Source of the DNA: Oryzomonas sagensis | Lineage (GTDB): Bacteria > Desulfobacterota > Desulfuromonadia > Geobacterales > Pseudopelobacteraceae | Direction: 5' to 3' | Length of the DNA stretch: 64,000 nucleotides | Assembly: GCF_008802355.1 (NCBI RefSeq) | Contig: NZ_VZRA01000001.1 | Location: 986,525-1,050,524, forward strand | Shown here: piece by piece, positions 28,972-39,493 of the stretch | How positions within the stretch are numbered: the stretch's first letter is position 1 | Layout of the letters: the number at the start of each line of letters is the position of its first letter | Made by a program: the position numbers and the translations under genes | The notes under the pieces: generated by a model | The model's input: the letters and a program-made list of their open reading frames with translations, nothing else | What the model was told of the DNA's origin: nothing | The model's database searches: none

Positions 28972-29409
28972 ATGGCGCGGGTGATTTTCTACGAAAAACC
29001 GGGGTGCATAAACAACGGGAAGCAGAAGGCGTTGCTGCGGGCTGCGGGGCATGACCTGGCAGAGCGCAGCATCCTTACCCATCCCTGGACCGCAGAGGAA
29101 CTTGTGGCGTTCTTCGGTGCCCTGCCGGTGCGGGAGTGGTTCAACCGGGCCGCGCCGCGGGTGAAAAACGGCGAGGTGGTCCCGGAGCGGATGGAGCCGG
29201 ACAGCGCCATCGCCGCCATGCTGGAGGAGCCGCTCCTCATCAGGCGCCCCCTGATGCAGTCGGGCGAACGGCGCATGGTCGGTTTCGATCAGGATGCCGT
29301 CCATGCCTGGATCGGCCTCTGGCCGGAGGAGGCGCCCCGGCACCGGGAGGATCTGCAGCACTGCCCCAGGACCGGGACGGGAGAGAACTGCACCGAACCC
29401 TCAATATGA
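28972..29409 (+). CDS. ArsC/Spx-family nitrogenase-associated protein (NifO-like)
   Basis: 145 residues from the ATG at 28972 with GGGAGG upstream. The N-terminus ARVIFYEKPGCINNGKQKALL is a thioredoxin-like ArsC/Spx fold start with a single cysteine (CxxN rather than CxxC). LRAAGHDLAERSILTHPWTAEEL is typical of the nitrogenase-associated ArsC-like group often found beside nifHDK. Known: similar proteins (NifO) affect molybdenum or nitrate handling in nif clusters; the biochemical role is not settled. It follows the nifHDK terminator by ~80 bases and may be expressed by read-through or its own promoter, which I cannot identify. Confidence 0.78.
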   Translation: MARVIFYEKPGCINNGKQKALLRAAGHDLAERSILTHPWTAEELVAFFGALPVREWFNRAAPRVKNGEVVPERMEPDSAIAAMLEEPLLIRRPLMQSGERRMVGFDQDAVHAWIGLWPEEAPRHREDLQHCPRTGTGENCTEPSI

Positions 29410-29460
29410 CGGTTTTGTTGCCGGTCCCCCGTTTGATCGGAAACAAGGCGGATCGTTGCA

Positions 29461-29502
29461 AAAAGCCGCACCTGCGCTCTTTCTCGCTGGTGCGGCTTTT
29501 TA
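29461..29502. terminator. bidirectional terminator between the ArsC-like gene and katG
   Basis: Stem AAAAGCCGCACC / GGTGCGGCTTTT (29461-29472 and 29489-29500) with A on one side and T on the other, suited to both convergent genes. Confidence 0.9.
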
Positions 29503-29535
29503 CATCTCGGTTGGAAGCCTTGGAAGGCGTTTGTG

Positions 29536-31908
<2,373 letters not shown>

Positions 31909-31936
31909 TCAAAAAAAACACCAGCCACCGGGGCAG

Positions 31937-32371
31937 TTATCCGCCCAGACAGTTTTTACAGATCCCGTAGGCCACCACGCTCCGGTTGTCGATCCTGCCC
32001 CACTCTTTGACCGTTTCCGGCAGCGGCGTCTCGTCCATGGACGGCCATTGGAAGTCCATGATCGTGTTGCATCTGCTGCAGATCAGGTGATGGTGGGGAG
32101 CGAGCGTCACCTCGAAGCGCCCCTGGCTCTCGACGGTTTCCACCTTGGTAATCATACCATGTCGTGCGAAGGTTGCCAGTGTCCGGTACACCGTATCCAG
32201 CGACAAGGTGGGGATCTTTTTGCGCAACCGCTGGTGCAGCGCTTCCGCAGAGGGGTGGTCGGGTGACCGGACCAGTTCGCTGAAGATCTCCAGGCGCTGA
32301 TGGGTGAGCTTAAGGCCTGCTTCCCGGCAGGCCTCCCCGAACTGTTGTACCTGCTTCTGCAAAGCGTCCAT
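31937..32371 (-). CDS. perR: Fur-family regulator, PerR type
   Basis: 144 residues from the ATG at 32371. Winged helix LKLTHQRLEIFSELV...HPSAEALHQRL...LSLDTVYRTLATFARHGMITKV. Metal site APHHHLICSRCNTIMDF, and the structural zinc pairs CSRC and CKNC. The gene order perR-katG suggests PerR rather than Fur. Known role: Fe/Mn-loaded repressor inactivated by peroxide oxidation of a histidine. A 30-bp imperfect palindrome (32396-32425) sits just upstream of its start and resembles the katG-side site, suggesting autoregulation. Confidence 0.9.
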   Translation of the reverse strand: MDALQKQVQQFGEACREAGLKLTHQRLEIFSELVRSPDHPSAEALHQRLRKKIPTLSLDTVYRTLATFARHGMITKVETVESQGRFEVTLAPHHHLICSRCNTIMDFQWPSMDETPLPETVKEWGRIDNRSVVAYGICKNCLGG

Positions 32372-32395
32372 GGTCCGTCCTCTGATCCTTGTTGG

Positions 32396-32425
32396 AGTTA
32401 CTATTACTATGTAAGAATAATAACT
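32396..32425 (-). promoter_or_regulatory. imperfect palindrome upstream of perR
   Basis: Begins AGTTACTATT and ends AATAATAACT, with a TTACTAT core like the katG-side site. Probable PerR autoregulatory site between perR and the divergent rhomboid gene. Confidence 0.5.
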
Positions 32426-32574
32426 ATCTGCTGCGGGCGTGTCAAGCAACACGCGGGCGGTACGTGCATGCCGCTGTCGATAAATCACCGTCACCCTCGC
32501 AGGGAGGCGGCGCGGTCGGCGCAATTTTAAGCGGTACCCTGGTAAAGTGTGGCAGGGGTGGTTATAGTTACTCC

Positions 32575-33531
32575 ATGGAGCACACGGGCGAAATACGCGA
32601 GTCATACGAGGAAGAATGGTCGGAGGTCACTCCCGGGCCGGTCGCGTCGTCGGCGATCATGCCTCCTGCCACGGGGCGGGTCCAGCTCTGGGCGCTGGTC
32701 CTGGATGCCCGCTCCGTGCCGTGCCGTCTCGAACGCAGCGGGGGCGGCTTATGCCTGTTGGTGCCGGTCAGCCATCTGGAGCGGGCCCGGGAAGAGCTGC
32801 GCCTCTTTGAGGAGAAAAACCGCGACTGGCCACCGGCGGCCCCTCCCGCCCGCCCCCTGGCCGAAAATACCCTGGCCACCCTCTCCATTCTGGTGCTCCT
32901 GGCAACCTTCCACAACCTGACTCAGCTTGAAGGCATGCTGCTCACCTTTTCCCAACCGGACTGGGCTGCGCTCGGCACTGCCCAGGCCGCCGAGATCAGG
33001 GGGGGGCAGTGGTGGCGGCTCGTGACCGCCCTGACGCTGCACGCCGACAGCCTGCACCTGGTCAGCAACCTGGCCATCGGCGGCATCTTTGTCCTCTTCC
33101 TCTGTCGTGAACTCGGCTCCGGCCTGGCCTGGAGCCTGCTCCTGGGGGCCGGCGTTCTCGGTAACCTTGCCAATGCCTACGTTCAGGCACCCGGCCATAG
33201 TTCGGTGGGGGCCTCCACCGCGGTATTCGGCGCTGTGGGCATTCTGGCGGCGCTCAGCCTGGTGCGGTACCGGCAGCAGTTGCAACGGCGCTGGCCGCTC
33301 CCCGTGGCGTCGGCCCTGGCCCTGTTGGCCCTGCTCGGCACAGAGGGGAAAAACACCGATCTGGGGGCGCACCTGTTCGGTTTTCTGTTCGGGACCTGTC
33401 TCGGCCTGCTGACGGAATATCTGCTGGGAAGGTACGGCCGCCCCGGCCGCCTGATGAACGTCCTGCTGGCGCTGCTCAGCGCTGTCGTGGTCATTGCCGC
33501 CTGGTGGGCGGCGCTGGCGTTCGGGGAGTAA
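32575..33531 (+). CDS. rhomboid-family intramembrane serine protease
   Basis: 318 residues from the ATG at 32575; the ribosome site is weak. A ~95-residue soluble N-terminal region precedes about six or seven hydrophobic spans. Catalytic Ser214 is in the GASTAVFG loop motif, catalytic His266 in DLGAHLFGFLFG, and the conserved HLVSN region lies on an earlier helix. All key residues are present, so it is likely active. Known role: cleaves transmembrane segments of other membrane proteins; substrates cannot be inferred. Divergent from perR, with no clear functional link. Confidence 0.88.
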   Translation: MEHTGEIRESYEEEWSEVTPGPVASSAIMPPATGRVQLWALVLDARSVPCRLERSGGGLCLLVPVSHLERAREELRLFEEKNRDWPPAAPPARPLAENTLATLSILVLLATFHNLTQLEGMLLTFSQPDWAALGTAQAAEIRGGQWWRLVTALTLHADSLHLVSNLAIGGIFVLFLCRELGSGLAWSLLLGAGVLGNLANAYVQAPGHSSVGASTAVFGAVGILAALSLVRYRQQLQRRWPLPVASALALLALLGTEGKNTDLGAHLFGFLFGTCLGLLTEYLLGRYGRPGRLMNVLLALLSAVVVIAAWWAALAFGE

Positions 33532-33716
33532 TGCGGAGAATTGTTCGCCGCTCCGTCTGGCAGGCTGCAAGCGGCTCGCCTGGGACTAAAATGGCAAACA
33601 AGAATATGGCAATCCTGAAACAAATGCTATAATAAGCAAAAATACCGGGTGCGGACGGATTTTGAATGGGCGCGGTTCGACAGGATACCCGTGCGTGGCG
33701 GGGAGGGAGGTTCTCC

Positions 33717-34034
33717 ATGAACGTGATTGTGGATCTGTGTATCATACCGATCGGCGTGGGCGTATCGTTATCGCCGTATGTGGCGGCCTGTGAGAAGGTC
33801 ATTTCCCAGGCGGGCTTGAAGGGGGTGCTGCATGCGAACGGGACGAATATCGAAGGCGAGTGGGATGCGGTGTTCGCGGCGGTCAAACGGTGCCACGAGG
33901 TCGTGCATGGCATGGGCGCCCCCCGGATCTCCACGACCATGAGGGTCGGGACGCGCACGGATCGTATCCAGACCATGGAAGACAAGGTGAAGAGTGTGCA
34001 GGGTAAGCTGGGAGGAGCGGTTGAAGGTGTCTGA
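33717..34034 (+). CDS. thiamine-binding protein, MTH1187/YkoF family (DUF77)
   Basis: 105 residues from the ATG at 33717, with GGGAGGGAGG upstream. The sequence MNVIVDLCIIPIGVGVSLSPYV, GTNIEGEWDAVFAAVKRCHE and STTMRVGTRTD matches the MTH1187/YkoF-like ferredoxin-fold family (DUF77). Known: members bind thiamine or related pyrimidines; the physiological role is uncertain. A TATAAT hexamer lies about 95 bases upstream (near 33620). Followed by an overlapping shikimate-kinase-like gene. Confidence 0.82.
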   Translation: MNVIVDLCIIPIGVGVSLSPYVAACEKVISQAGLKGVLHANGTNIEGEWDAVFAAVKRCHEVVHGMGAPRISTTMRVGTRTDRIQTMEDKVKSVQGKLGGAVEGV

Positions 34035-34551
34035 CCGGCGGGGCGATGCCGCCAATATCGTGCTGATCGGCATGCCGGGGGCGGGCAAAAGCACGGTCGG
34101 CGTGATCCTCGCCAAGCTGGCCTCGCTGGGTTTCATCGACACCGACGTCCTTATCCAGAGTTGCGAGCGCCGCTCACTCCAGAGCATCATCGACTCCCAG
34201 GGGTATCTGGCCCTGCGGGAGATCGAGGAACGCATCCTGCTCGGCCTGGAGTGCCGGGGGCACGTCATCGCCACGGGCGGGAGCGCGGTCTATAGCCGGC
34301 CCGCCATGGCGCACCTGGCCGAGAACGGGGTTGTCGTTTTCCTGGATGTTGACCTGGCTACCCTGGAGTCGCGGGCTCTGGACCTGGGGAGGCGAGGGAT
34401 CGCGAAACACCCGGATCAGAGCTTTGCCGAACTCTTCGAAGAACGCCGCAGGCTCTACCTGGCGTGCGCCGATGTGGTGATCGACTGCCGCGGGCTTGGG
34501 CACGACCTGGTCTGCACCGAGATCCTCGGCACGCTGCACGTGGCGGGCTAG
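34021..34551 (+). CDS. shikimate kinase-like P-loop kinase
   Basis: About 176 residues. The start is either TTG at 34021 or GTG at 34027; GGAGG lies at 34011-34015, so the GTG has the better spacing. Walker A GMPGAGKST, the substrate-binding D-T-D (FIDTDVLI), the R-E region ALREIEER and the TGGSAVY loop are all typical of shikimate kinase. Known role: phosphorylates shikimate in aromatic amino-acid synthesis. The gene is not next to other aro genes and the substrate-site arginine pattern is not canonical, so it could be a paralogue acting on another small molecule. Overlaps the preceding gene by about 10 bases. Confidence 0.72.
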   Translation: MKVSDRRGDAANIVLIGMPGAGKSTVGVILAKLASLGFIDTDVLIQSCERRSLQSIIDSQGYLALREIEERILLGLECRGHVIATGGSAVYSRPAMAHLAENGVVVFLDVDLATLESRALDLGRRGIAKHPDQSFAELFEERRRLYLACADVVIDCRGLGHDLVCTEILGTLHVAG

Positions 34552-34572
34552 GAGGAAAAAGGAGATATTGTC

Positions 34573-35100
34573 ATGCCGATTCTTCGCCAGATCGCCCAAC
34601 TGGGCCAGCCGGTTCTCCGCCAGGAAACCGCCTGTGTCGGCAACCCGGCCGATCCGCTTATCCAGACCCTGATCGACGACATGCTGGCGACCATGGCCGA
34701 GGCCAATGGCGTCGGCATCGCCGCCCCACAGGTCTTCGAGCCGCTGCGCCTGTTCATCGTGGCTTCCCATCCCAATCCCCGCTACCCTCAGGCCCCGGTA
34801 ATGGCACCCACCGCCATGCTCAATCCGGAGATCCTTTGGCGATCCGATGAGATCGAACAGGGGTGGGAGGGGTGCCTCAGCGTGCCCGGCATCCGCGGCC
34901 TGGTGCCGCGCAGCCTGCGCATCGGCGTGCGCTACCTGTCCCGCGGGGGCGGGGTGTGCGAGGAGGAGTTGTCCGGCTTCATCGCCCGCGTCTTCCAGCA
35001 TGAACACGATCACATCAGCGGCATGGTCTTCCTCGACCGGGTCGCAAGCAACCGTGATCTGATCAGCGAACGGGAGTACCTGCGGCTCGTCTCGGCCTGA
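34573..35100 (+). CDS. def: peptide deformylase (paralogue 1)
   Basis: 175 residues. Motif 1 GVGIAAPQ, motif 2 EGCLSVPG with the metal-ligand cysteine, and motif 3 QHEHDH with the two histidine ligands and catalytic glutamate are all intact. GGAGAT precedes the ATG. Known role: removes the N-formyl group from nascent proteins at the ribosome. A second deformylase is encoded at 60711-61217; this copy has a longer insert between motifs 1 and 2. Not associated with fmt, the usual operon partner. Confidence 0.93.
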   Translation: MPILRQIAQLGQPVLRQETACVGNPADPLIQTLIDDMLATMAEANGVGIAAPQVFEPLRLFIVASHPNPRYPQAPVMAPTAMLNPEILWRSDEIEQGWEGCLSVPGIRGLVPRSLRIGVRYLSRGGGVCEEELSGFIARVFQHEHDHISGMVFLDRVASNRDLISEREYLRLVSA

Positions 35101-35144
35101 AGCGGAGGTGCCGTCGAATTCCAGTCCAAATTGAGGAGCATGAC

Positions 35145-35642
35145 ATGAAACACCACCCACGTATCGCGCTGGCAGGGCTGGCCCTCCTCCTGGCCATCTT
35201 CGGCCACAGCCCAGCCTCGGCCGCCCCCAGTGCGGGCGAATACCGGCTTTCAAAGGGACAGGCCGTGTACGTGCCGGTCTATTCCAATGTCTTCAGCGGG
35301 CCGAAAGCGCTGCCTTTCAGTCTGGCGACCATGCTGAGCATCCGGAATGTGGACCTGCACCACCCGATGAGGGTCACCGCCATAGACTACTACGACACCG
35401 GCGGCAAATTGCTCCGCTCGCACCTCGCCAAGCCGCTGACGCTGCCGCCGCTGGGCTCCACGTATGTCTACCTGGGAGAGCAGGATACGGCCGGCGGATT
35501 CGGGGCCAGTTTCGTCGTCCGCTGGGACGCCCGCACGGCCATCAACGCGCCCATCGTGGAGTGCGTCATGATCGGCGCCAAATCCGGGCAGGGGATCTCC
35601 TTTGTCAGTCCGGGGCAGGTGATTAAAGAGAACACGCGCTGA
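35145..35642 (+). CDS. DUF3124 family exported protein
   Basis: 165 residues with a Sec signal peptide (KHHPRIALAGLALLLAIFGHSPASA, cleavage near residue 26). The mature part, with YVPVYSNVFSGP, LSIRNVDLHHPMRVTAIDYYDTGGKLL and SFVVRWDA, matches DUF3124, a small periplasmic beta-rich family of unknown function. GAGGAG before the ATG. No clear link to neighbours. Confidence 0.8.
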   Translation: MKHHPRIALAGLALLLAIFGHSPASAAPSAGEYRLSKGQAVYVPVYSNVFSGPKALPFSLATMLSIRNVDLHHPMRVTAIDYYDTGGKLLRSHLAKPLTLPPLGSTYVYLGEQDTAGGFGASFVVRWDARTAINAPIVECVMIGAKSGQGISFVSPGQVIKENTR

Positions 35643-35733
35643 CGGCGGGCAGTAAAGAGATGATTTTTACCGGCCGGGATGCTATAGTCCCTGCCCACAA
35701 GCAGGTTTGAATCCCATGCGGGGGACGCAGGCA

Positions 35734-36957
35734 ATGACACAGCAGAAGATCTATCTGGTGGGGGCGGGCATCACGGGCTGGGAGGGGTTCGGCTCCAAGG
35801 CGCTGGAGATCATCGCCAAATCCGAGGTGATGATCGGCCACCAGCGGCACCTGGATTGCTTTCCCGATTTCGCCGGCGAAAAGATGCTCTTTGGCGAGCT
35901 TTCCGACCTCCTGGATTTTCTGAAAAAGACCGAAAAGCGCGTGGCCATACTGGCTTCGGGCGATCCCACCTTCTTCGGCGTCTCCCGGTTCCTGCTGCGC
36001 AACCTGGCCAAGGAGCGCATCGAGATATTCCCCAATGTCACCAGCATGCAGTACGCCTTTGCCCGCATCAAGGAACCGTGGGACGACTCCATCTTCGTGT
36101 CGGTGCATGGCCGCGGCCTGCAACCGGCGGTGGACAAGATCGTGGCCGCTGAAAAGGCGTGCGTGCTGACCGACAAGAACAATACCCCGGCCGCCATTGC
36201 GGCCGAACTGATCGAACGGGGCGCCGAGGGGTACGAGGCGTGGCTCTGCGAAGACCTGGGGCTGCCGGGAGAGAAGTTCACCAAGACCTCGGTGCGCGGC
36301 CTGCTGGAGTTGCCGTTGCAGCCTTCCGGCCTCAATATCCTGATTCTGATCCGGACCTACGCGCCGAATCTCACCCACTACCCCCTGATCGGCATCGACG
36401 ATGAGGAGTTCCAGACCTCGAAGAAGCTGATCACCAAGCAGGAGGTGCGGGCCGTCACCCTGGCCAAGCTCCAGCTGCAGGACGACCTGGTGCTGTGGGA
36501 CGTGGGGGCCGGCAGCGGTTCCGTCTCCATCGAGGCGTCCAACCTGATGCCCAATGGCCGTATCTTTGCCGTGGAGCAGAACGCCCAGTGTCTGGCCTTT
36601 ATCCGGGAAAACCTGAAAAAGTTCACGACCCGCAACGTGAAGCTGGTGGAAGGGGAGGCGCCGGACGCCTTGGACGAACTGCCGGACCCGGACCGGGTCT
36701 TCATCGGCGGCTCGGGGGGACACTTGGAGGAGATCATCATTACGGTGGACAGCCGCCTCAAACCGGAGGGGGTGGTGGTGCTGAACGCCGTGACCCTGGA
36801 TACCCTGACCAAGTCGATCGAGTTTCTGGAAGACCACGGCTTTACGACCGAGGCGGCCTGCGTCAATATCGCCAAGACCCGCAACCTGACCGAGTACAAG
36901 ATGTTCGAGGCCCAGAATCCGGTCTACGTGATCACCGCCCGCAAGGGGAACGAATAA
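35734..36957 (+). CDS. cobL: precorrin-6Y C5,15-methyltransferase (CbiE-CbiT fusion, CobL type)
   Basis: 407 residues from the ATG at 35734. The N-terminal ~210 residues are the CbiE tetrapyrrole methylase fold (IYLVGAGITGWEGFG, LASGDPTFFGVSRFLL). The C-terminal ~190 residues are the CbiT class I SAM methyltransferase with WDVGAGSGSVSIEASNL. Known role: two methylations and a decarboxylation of the corrin ring. The next gene (cobI) overlaps it by one base (TAATG), so the two are translationally coupled. No cobalamin riboswitch is seen in the short upstream gap, but a TATAGT hexamer lies near 35682. Confidence 0.93.
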   Translation: MTQQKIYLVGAGITGWEGFGSKALEIIAKSEVMIGHQRHLDCFPDFAGEKMLFGELSDLLDFLKKTEKRVAILASGDPTFFGVSRFLLRNLAKERIEIFPNVTSMQYAFARIKEPWDDSIFVSVHGRGLQPAVDKIVAAEKACVLTDKNNTPAAIAAELIERGAEGYEAWLCEDLGLPGEKFTKTSVRGLLELPLQPSGLNILILIRTYAPNLTHYPLIGIDDEEFQTSKKLITKQEVRAVTLAKLQLQDDLVLWDVGAGSGSVSIEASNLMPNGRIFAVEQNAQCLAFIRENLKKFTTRNVKLVEGEAPDALDELPDPDRVFIGGSGGHLEEIIITVDSRLKPEGVVVLNAVTLDTLTKSIEFLEDHGFTTEAACVNIAKTRNLTEYKMFEAQNPVYVITARKGNE

Positions 36958-37664
36958 TGGCCACGATCTTTGCCGTCGGTGTCGGCCCCGGCGATCCCGA
37001 GTTGCTGACCCGCAAGGCCGAGCGCGTCCTGCGCCAGGCGGATACGATCCTTGCGCCGGTATCCAATCCTTCAGAGGCCAGCGTCGCCCTGGCGACGATC
37101 CGCGGATTTCTGGATGAAAGCCGCCAGGAGGTCATCGTCCACCAGTTTCCCATGACCTCGGACAAGGCCCGCCTGCTGCACGCCTGGCAGGAGGCGGCCG
37201 CCCTGATCGCCGTCCGGGCCGAGGACGGCAAGGATGTGGCCTTCGTGACCATCGGCGACCCGCTGTTCTATTCCACCTTTATCTATCTGCAGCGTATCCT
37301 GCGGGAGATCTGCCCCCATATCCCCATCGAGATCGTCCCCGGCATCTCCAGTGTCAACGCCTCTGCGGCCGCGGCCGGCATACCGCTGGTGGAGGCCGAT
37401 GAGAAGATGGTGGTCATCCCCGCCACCGCCGGCGTGGAGAAGATCGCCTTTGCCTTGGCGCGGTTCGAAACGGTCGTGCTGCTCAAGGTCAAGCCGGTCT
37501 TCGGGGATATCCTGGAGCTTATCCGGCAGACGGGCCGCGAACGGAGTACCGTTTTTGTGGAACGGGTCGGGAGCGACCGCCAGAAGGTCCTGACCGATTT
37601 TGCCGAGATCGCCGCCCATGCGCCCGATTACCTGTCGCTGATGATCATCAGATGTTCCTGCTGA
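36957..37664 (+). CDS. cobI: precorrin-2 C20-methyltransferase
   Basis: 235 residues. A single tetrapyrrole methylase domain: FAVGVGPGDPELLTRKAERVL at the N-terminus, VTIGDPLFYSTFIYL, and VPGISSVNASAAAAGIPL. Together these match CbiL/CobI. Known role: adds the C20 methyl group in corrin synthesis. The ATG overlaps the cobL stop. The 3' end overlaps the start of a small membrane-protein gene by 13 bases. Which variant (cobalt-precorrin or precorrin) is used cannot be decided by eye. Confidence 0.88.
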   Translation: MATIFAVGVGPGDPELLTRKAERVLRQADTILAPVSNPSEASVALATIRGFLDESRQEVIVHQFPMTSDKARLLHAWQEAAALIAVRAEDGKDVAFVTIGDPLFYSTFIYLQRILREICPHIPIEIVPGISSVNASAAAAGIPLVEADEKMVVIPATAGVEKIAFALARFETVVLLKVKPVFGDILELIRQTGRERSTVFVERVGSDRQKVLTDFAEIAAHAPDYLSLMIIRCSC

Positions 37665-37981
37665 AGCTTGCCGCCGCCAACCTCCTCATCATCGCCTGCG
37701 TACTGCTGGGCAGGCGCGTCCCGTCCCTGGGGGGGCTGATCGCCGCCATGCCGCTCATCAGCCTGATCGTCCTGGTGTGGCTGGCCACGGATCGGCCGGG
37801 AGACGGAGCGCTCATCGACGGCTATCTCAAAGGGGTATTGTGGGGGTTGCTGCCCACGTGCGTCTTTTTTGCGGCGGCATACCTCTGTCTGCGGAAGGGG
37901 ATGGGGCTGCCGGCGGCGCTGGGCATGGGGGGCGTCCTGTGGCTGGGAGGGGCGCTCCTGCACCAATGGCTCTTGCGCTGA
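37652..37981 (+). CDS. small DUF3147-like membrane protein
   Basis: 109 residues with four hydrophobic spans (residues ~4-20, 26-45, 58-80, 88-106). The pattern LGGLIAAMPLISLIVLVWLATD resembles DUF3147 inner-membrane proteins. It overlaps the cobI end by 13 bases and so is part of the same message. A role in cobalamin or cobalt handling is possible from context only. A strong terminator follows. Confidence 0.75.
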   Translation: MFLLKLAAANLLIIACVLLGRRVPSLGGLIAAMPLISLIVLVWLATDRPGDGALIDGYLKGVLWGLLPTCVFFAAAYLCLRKGMGLPAALGMGGVLWLGGALLHQWLLR

Positions 37982-37999
37982 GAAGCGTATAACGTCATA

Positions 38000-38045
38000 A
38001 ACAACGACGCCTTTCCGAAGAGTACCGGAAAGGCGTCGTTGTTTT
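38000..38045. terminator. strong intrinsic terminator after the cobalamin operon
   Basis: 18-bp perfect stem from AACAACGACG (38000) to CGTCGTTGTT (ending 38043) with an 8-base loop. It may also serve the convergent lipoprotein gene. Confidence 0.93.
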
Positions 38046-38089
38046 CTGGGCAGGACCCCCTAACCGGGGACGTCCGGCAGGACTGGCCG

Positions 38090-39070
38090 TTACAGCGTGC
38101 TCCCCTTGGCGGGGACGATCTCGTCGGTGGCCGGCGCGACAGGAACAGCAGGTGCGGCCGGAGCCACGGACGGCACGGCGGCAGGCTGGCTTGCCGCTGC
38201 GGGTGGGGCGGGCTGTTCGACCGGCTTCGGCTGTTCCGCCGGGCGGGGCACCGGCTTGCTGGCCGGTATGGTGCCTTTCTTCTCGTCGTCGGCATCATAC
38301 TTCAGCAGCGAGACGATATCCCCGAACTGCTTGCCGTAGACCTCCGATTCCTGGGTCTCCCGCAGCAGGAGGTCCTTTTGCCGCTGGTCCAGCGTTCGCC
38401 TGATGCCGTCGATGGTTTTGAACTTCAGGTCGGCTTGGCTTGCAAAGTTGGCTTCCGCCTCGCTGAAATCGGGATACTGGAGATTGATCAGGGGCGAGTA
38501 TGACAGTATCCGCCCGCGGAAGTTGGGGTACTCCCAGAGGATGGTGCCGTCGCCGTCAAGTATCTGGGCAGTCAGAATGAGGTAGTTATAGTCGCTGGTC
38601 TGGGACGCCAGCAGGGTGTTGGAGTACACCTTTTCGTTCTGGGTGAGGCCGCTGACTACCAACAGCATGACCGCATCCAGATTGTTTTTCTTGAGGTAGT
38701 CCCGCAATTCGTCGGTTTTCCAAAAGTATTTGTTATACCGGATGGTGGCGTCGTCCCGTTTTTCGCTGCGGAAGAAGAGATTGGCGAAGATGCGCTGCGG
38801 GTCGCCGTCCAGGAGCGCCACGGTGTAGAAGTTGCCGGTCGCTTTGAGCTTGCGCACGAGTTGCTGCTCATACTTGCGGTTCATGTCGCCAAGCAGGGCG
38901 ACGAGTTGCTCTTTCTCGGGGTGTTTGATCTCGGAGTTCACATCGACGATGATGGGCGCCACGCCGAGGACCTTGACCTGTGCAGCAAAATGTTCCGCAG
39001 GGACATTGAAATGATTCTGGGCGCAACCGAACATCACCGCCAAAAACGGCAACAAGAACAGGCGTTTCAT
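38090..39070 (-). CDS. lipoprotein of unknown function with Pro/Ala-rich C-terminus
   Basis: 326 residues. The lipobox is FGCAQN (Cys16) after a short hydrophobic signal, so it is predicted to be lipid-anchored. The middle (~25-240) is mixed alpha/beta with LGVAPIIVDVNSEIKHPEKEQLVALLGDMN and a repeated aromatic pattern. The last ~70 residues are low-complexity Pro-Ala-Val (PVEQPAPPAAASQPAAV), like a periplasm-spanning or flexible tether. No enzyme motif is recognised. GAGGAAA precedes the start. Single gene. Confidence 0.7.
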   Translation of the reverse strand: MKRLFLLPFLAVMFGCAQNHFNVPAEHFAAQVKVLGVAPIIVDVNSEIKHPEKEQLVALLGDMNRKYEQQLVRKLKATGNFYTVALLDGDPQRIFANLFFRSEKRDDATIRYNKYFWKTDELRDYLKKNNLDAVMLLVVSGLTQNEKVYSNTLLASQTSDYNYLILTAQILDGDGTILWEYPNFRGRILSYSPLINLQYPDFSEAEANFASQADLKFKTIDGIRRTLDQRQKDLLLRETQESEVYGKQFGDIVSLLKYDADDEKKGTIPASKPVPRPAEQPKPVEQPAPPAAASQPAAVPSVAPAAPAVPVAPATDEIVPAKGSTL

Positions 39071-39294
39071 ATTTCCTCCTCGGACGTGCTTGATCCTTCA
39101 TGATTTCGGCATGTTTTATATCAGATGCCCCGCCCCTTTTCCAGCTAATTTGACACCGTGGGGAGCCGCCTCGGGCCGGGTTTTTCCCGTCTCGCCATCA
39201 TCTGCCGGATACGGGGCCGTCGCACCCCGCCACGCTCCTCCCTCCACGCGTCGCAGGGCGGGCGGCACGCTGGTTACTGCGGCAGCATATTTGG

Positions 39295-39324
39295 TTGACA
39301 ATGTTCATGTTCTTCCACTATTCT
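39295..39324 (+). promoter_or_regulatory. sigma-70 promoter for the metX leader
   Basis: Perfect TTGACA at 39295-39300 and TATTCT at 39319-39324, spacing 18. It lies just upstream of the riboswitch aptamer. Confidence 0.65.
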
Positions 39325-39339
39325 TGTTCGATAGACCTG

Positions 39340-39435
39340 CTTATCGAGAGTGGTGGAGGGAAAGGCCCTGCGAAGCCACAGCAACCGGCCAATGAGGCGT
39401 CAGGTGCTAATTCCTGCCGAAAGGCAAAGATGAGG
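39340..39435 (+). ncRNA. SAM-I (S-box) riboswitch
   Basis: The conserved aptamer pattern is present: CTTATCGAGAG, GGTGGAGGGA, GGCCCTGCGAAGCC, CAGCAACC, GGTGCTAATTCC and GCCGAAAGGC. CTTATC can pair with GATGAG near 39430 to close P1. It controls the methionine gene metX. A terminator follows at 39460-39492. Confidence 0.92.
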
Positions 39436-39459
39436 GGTGTGCTGTAAACGTCGCGTTTC

Positions 39460-39492
39460 AGCCCCTTCTCATACCGCGTGAAGGGGCTTTTT
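39460..39492 (+). terminator. riboswitch-controlled terminator overlapping the metX ribosome site
   Basis: Stem AGCCCCTTC / GAAGGGGCT followed by TTTTT, ending two bases before the metX ATG at 39494. The only Shine-Dalgarno-like sequence for metX (AAGGGG, 39481-39486) is inside the 3' arm. Confidence 0.85.
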
Positions 39493-39493
39493 C

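Noticed and set aside
35643-35733. Cobalamin riboswitch before cobL
   Set aside because: The gap is only 91 bases and lacks the B12-box core; too short for the aptamer.
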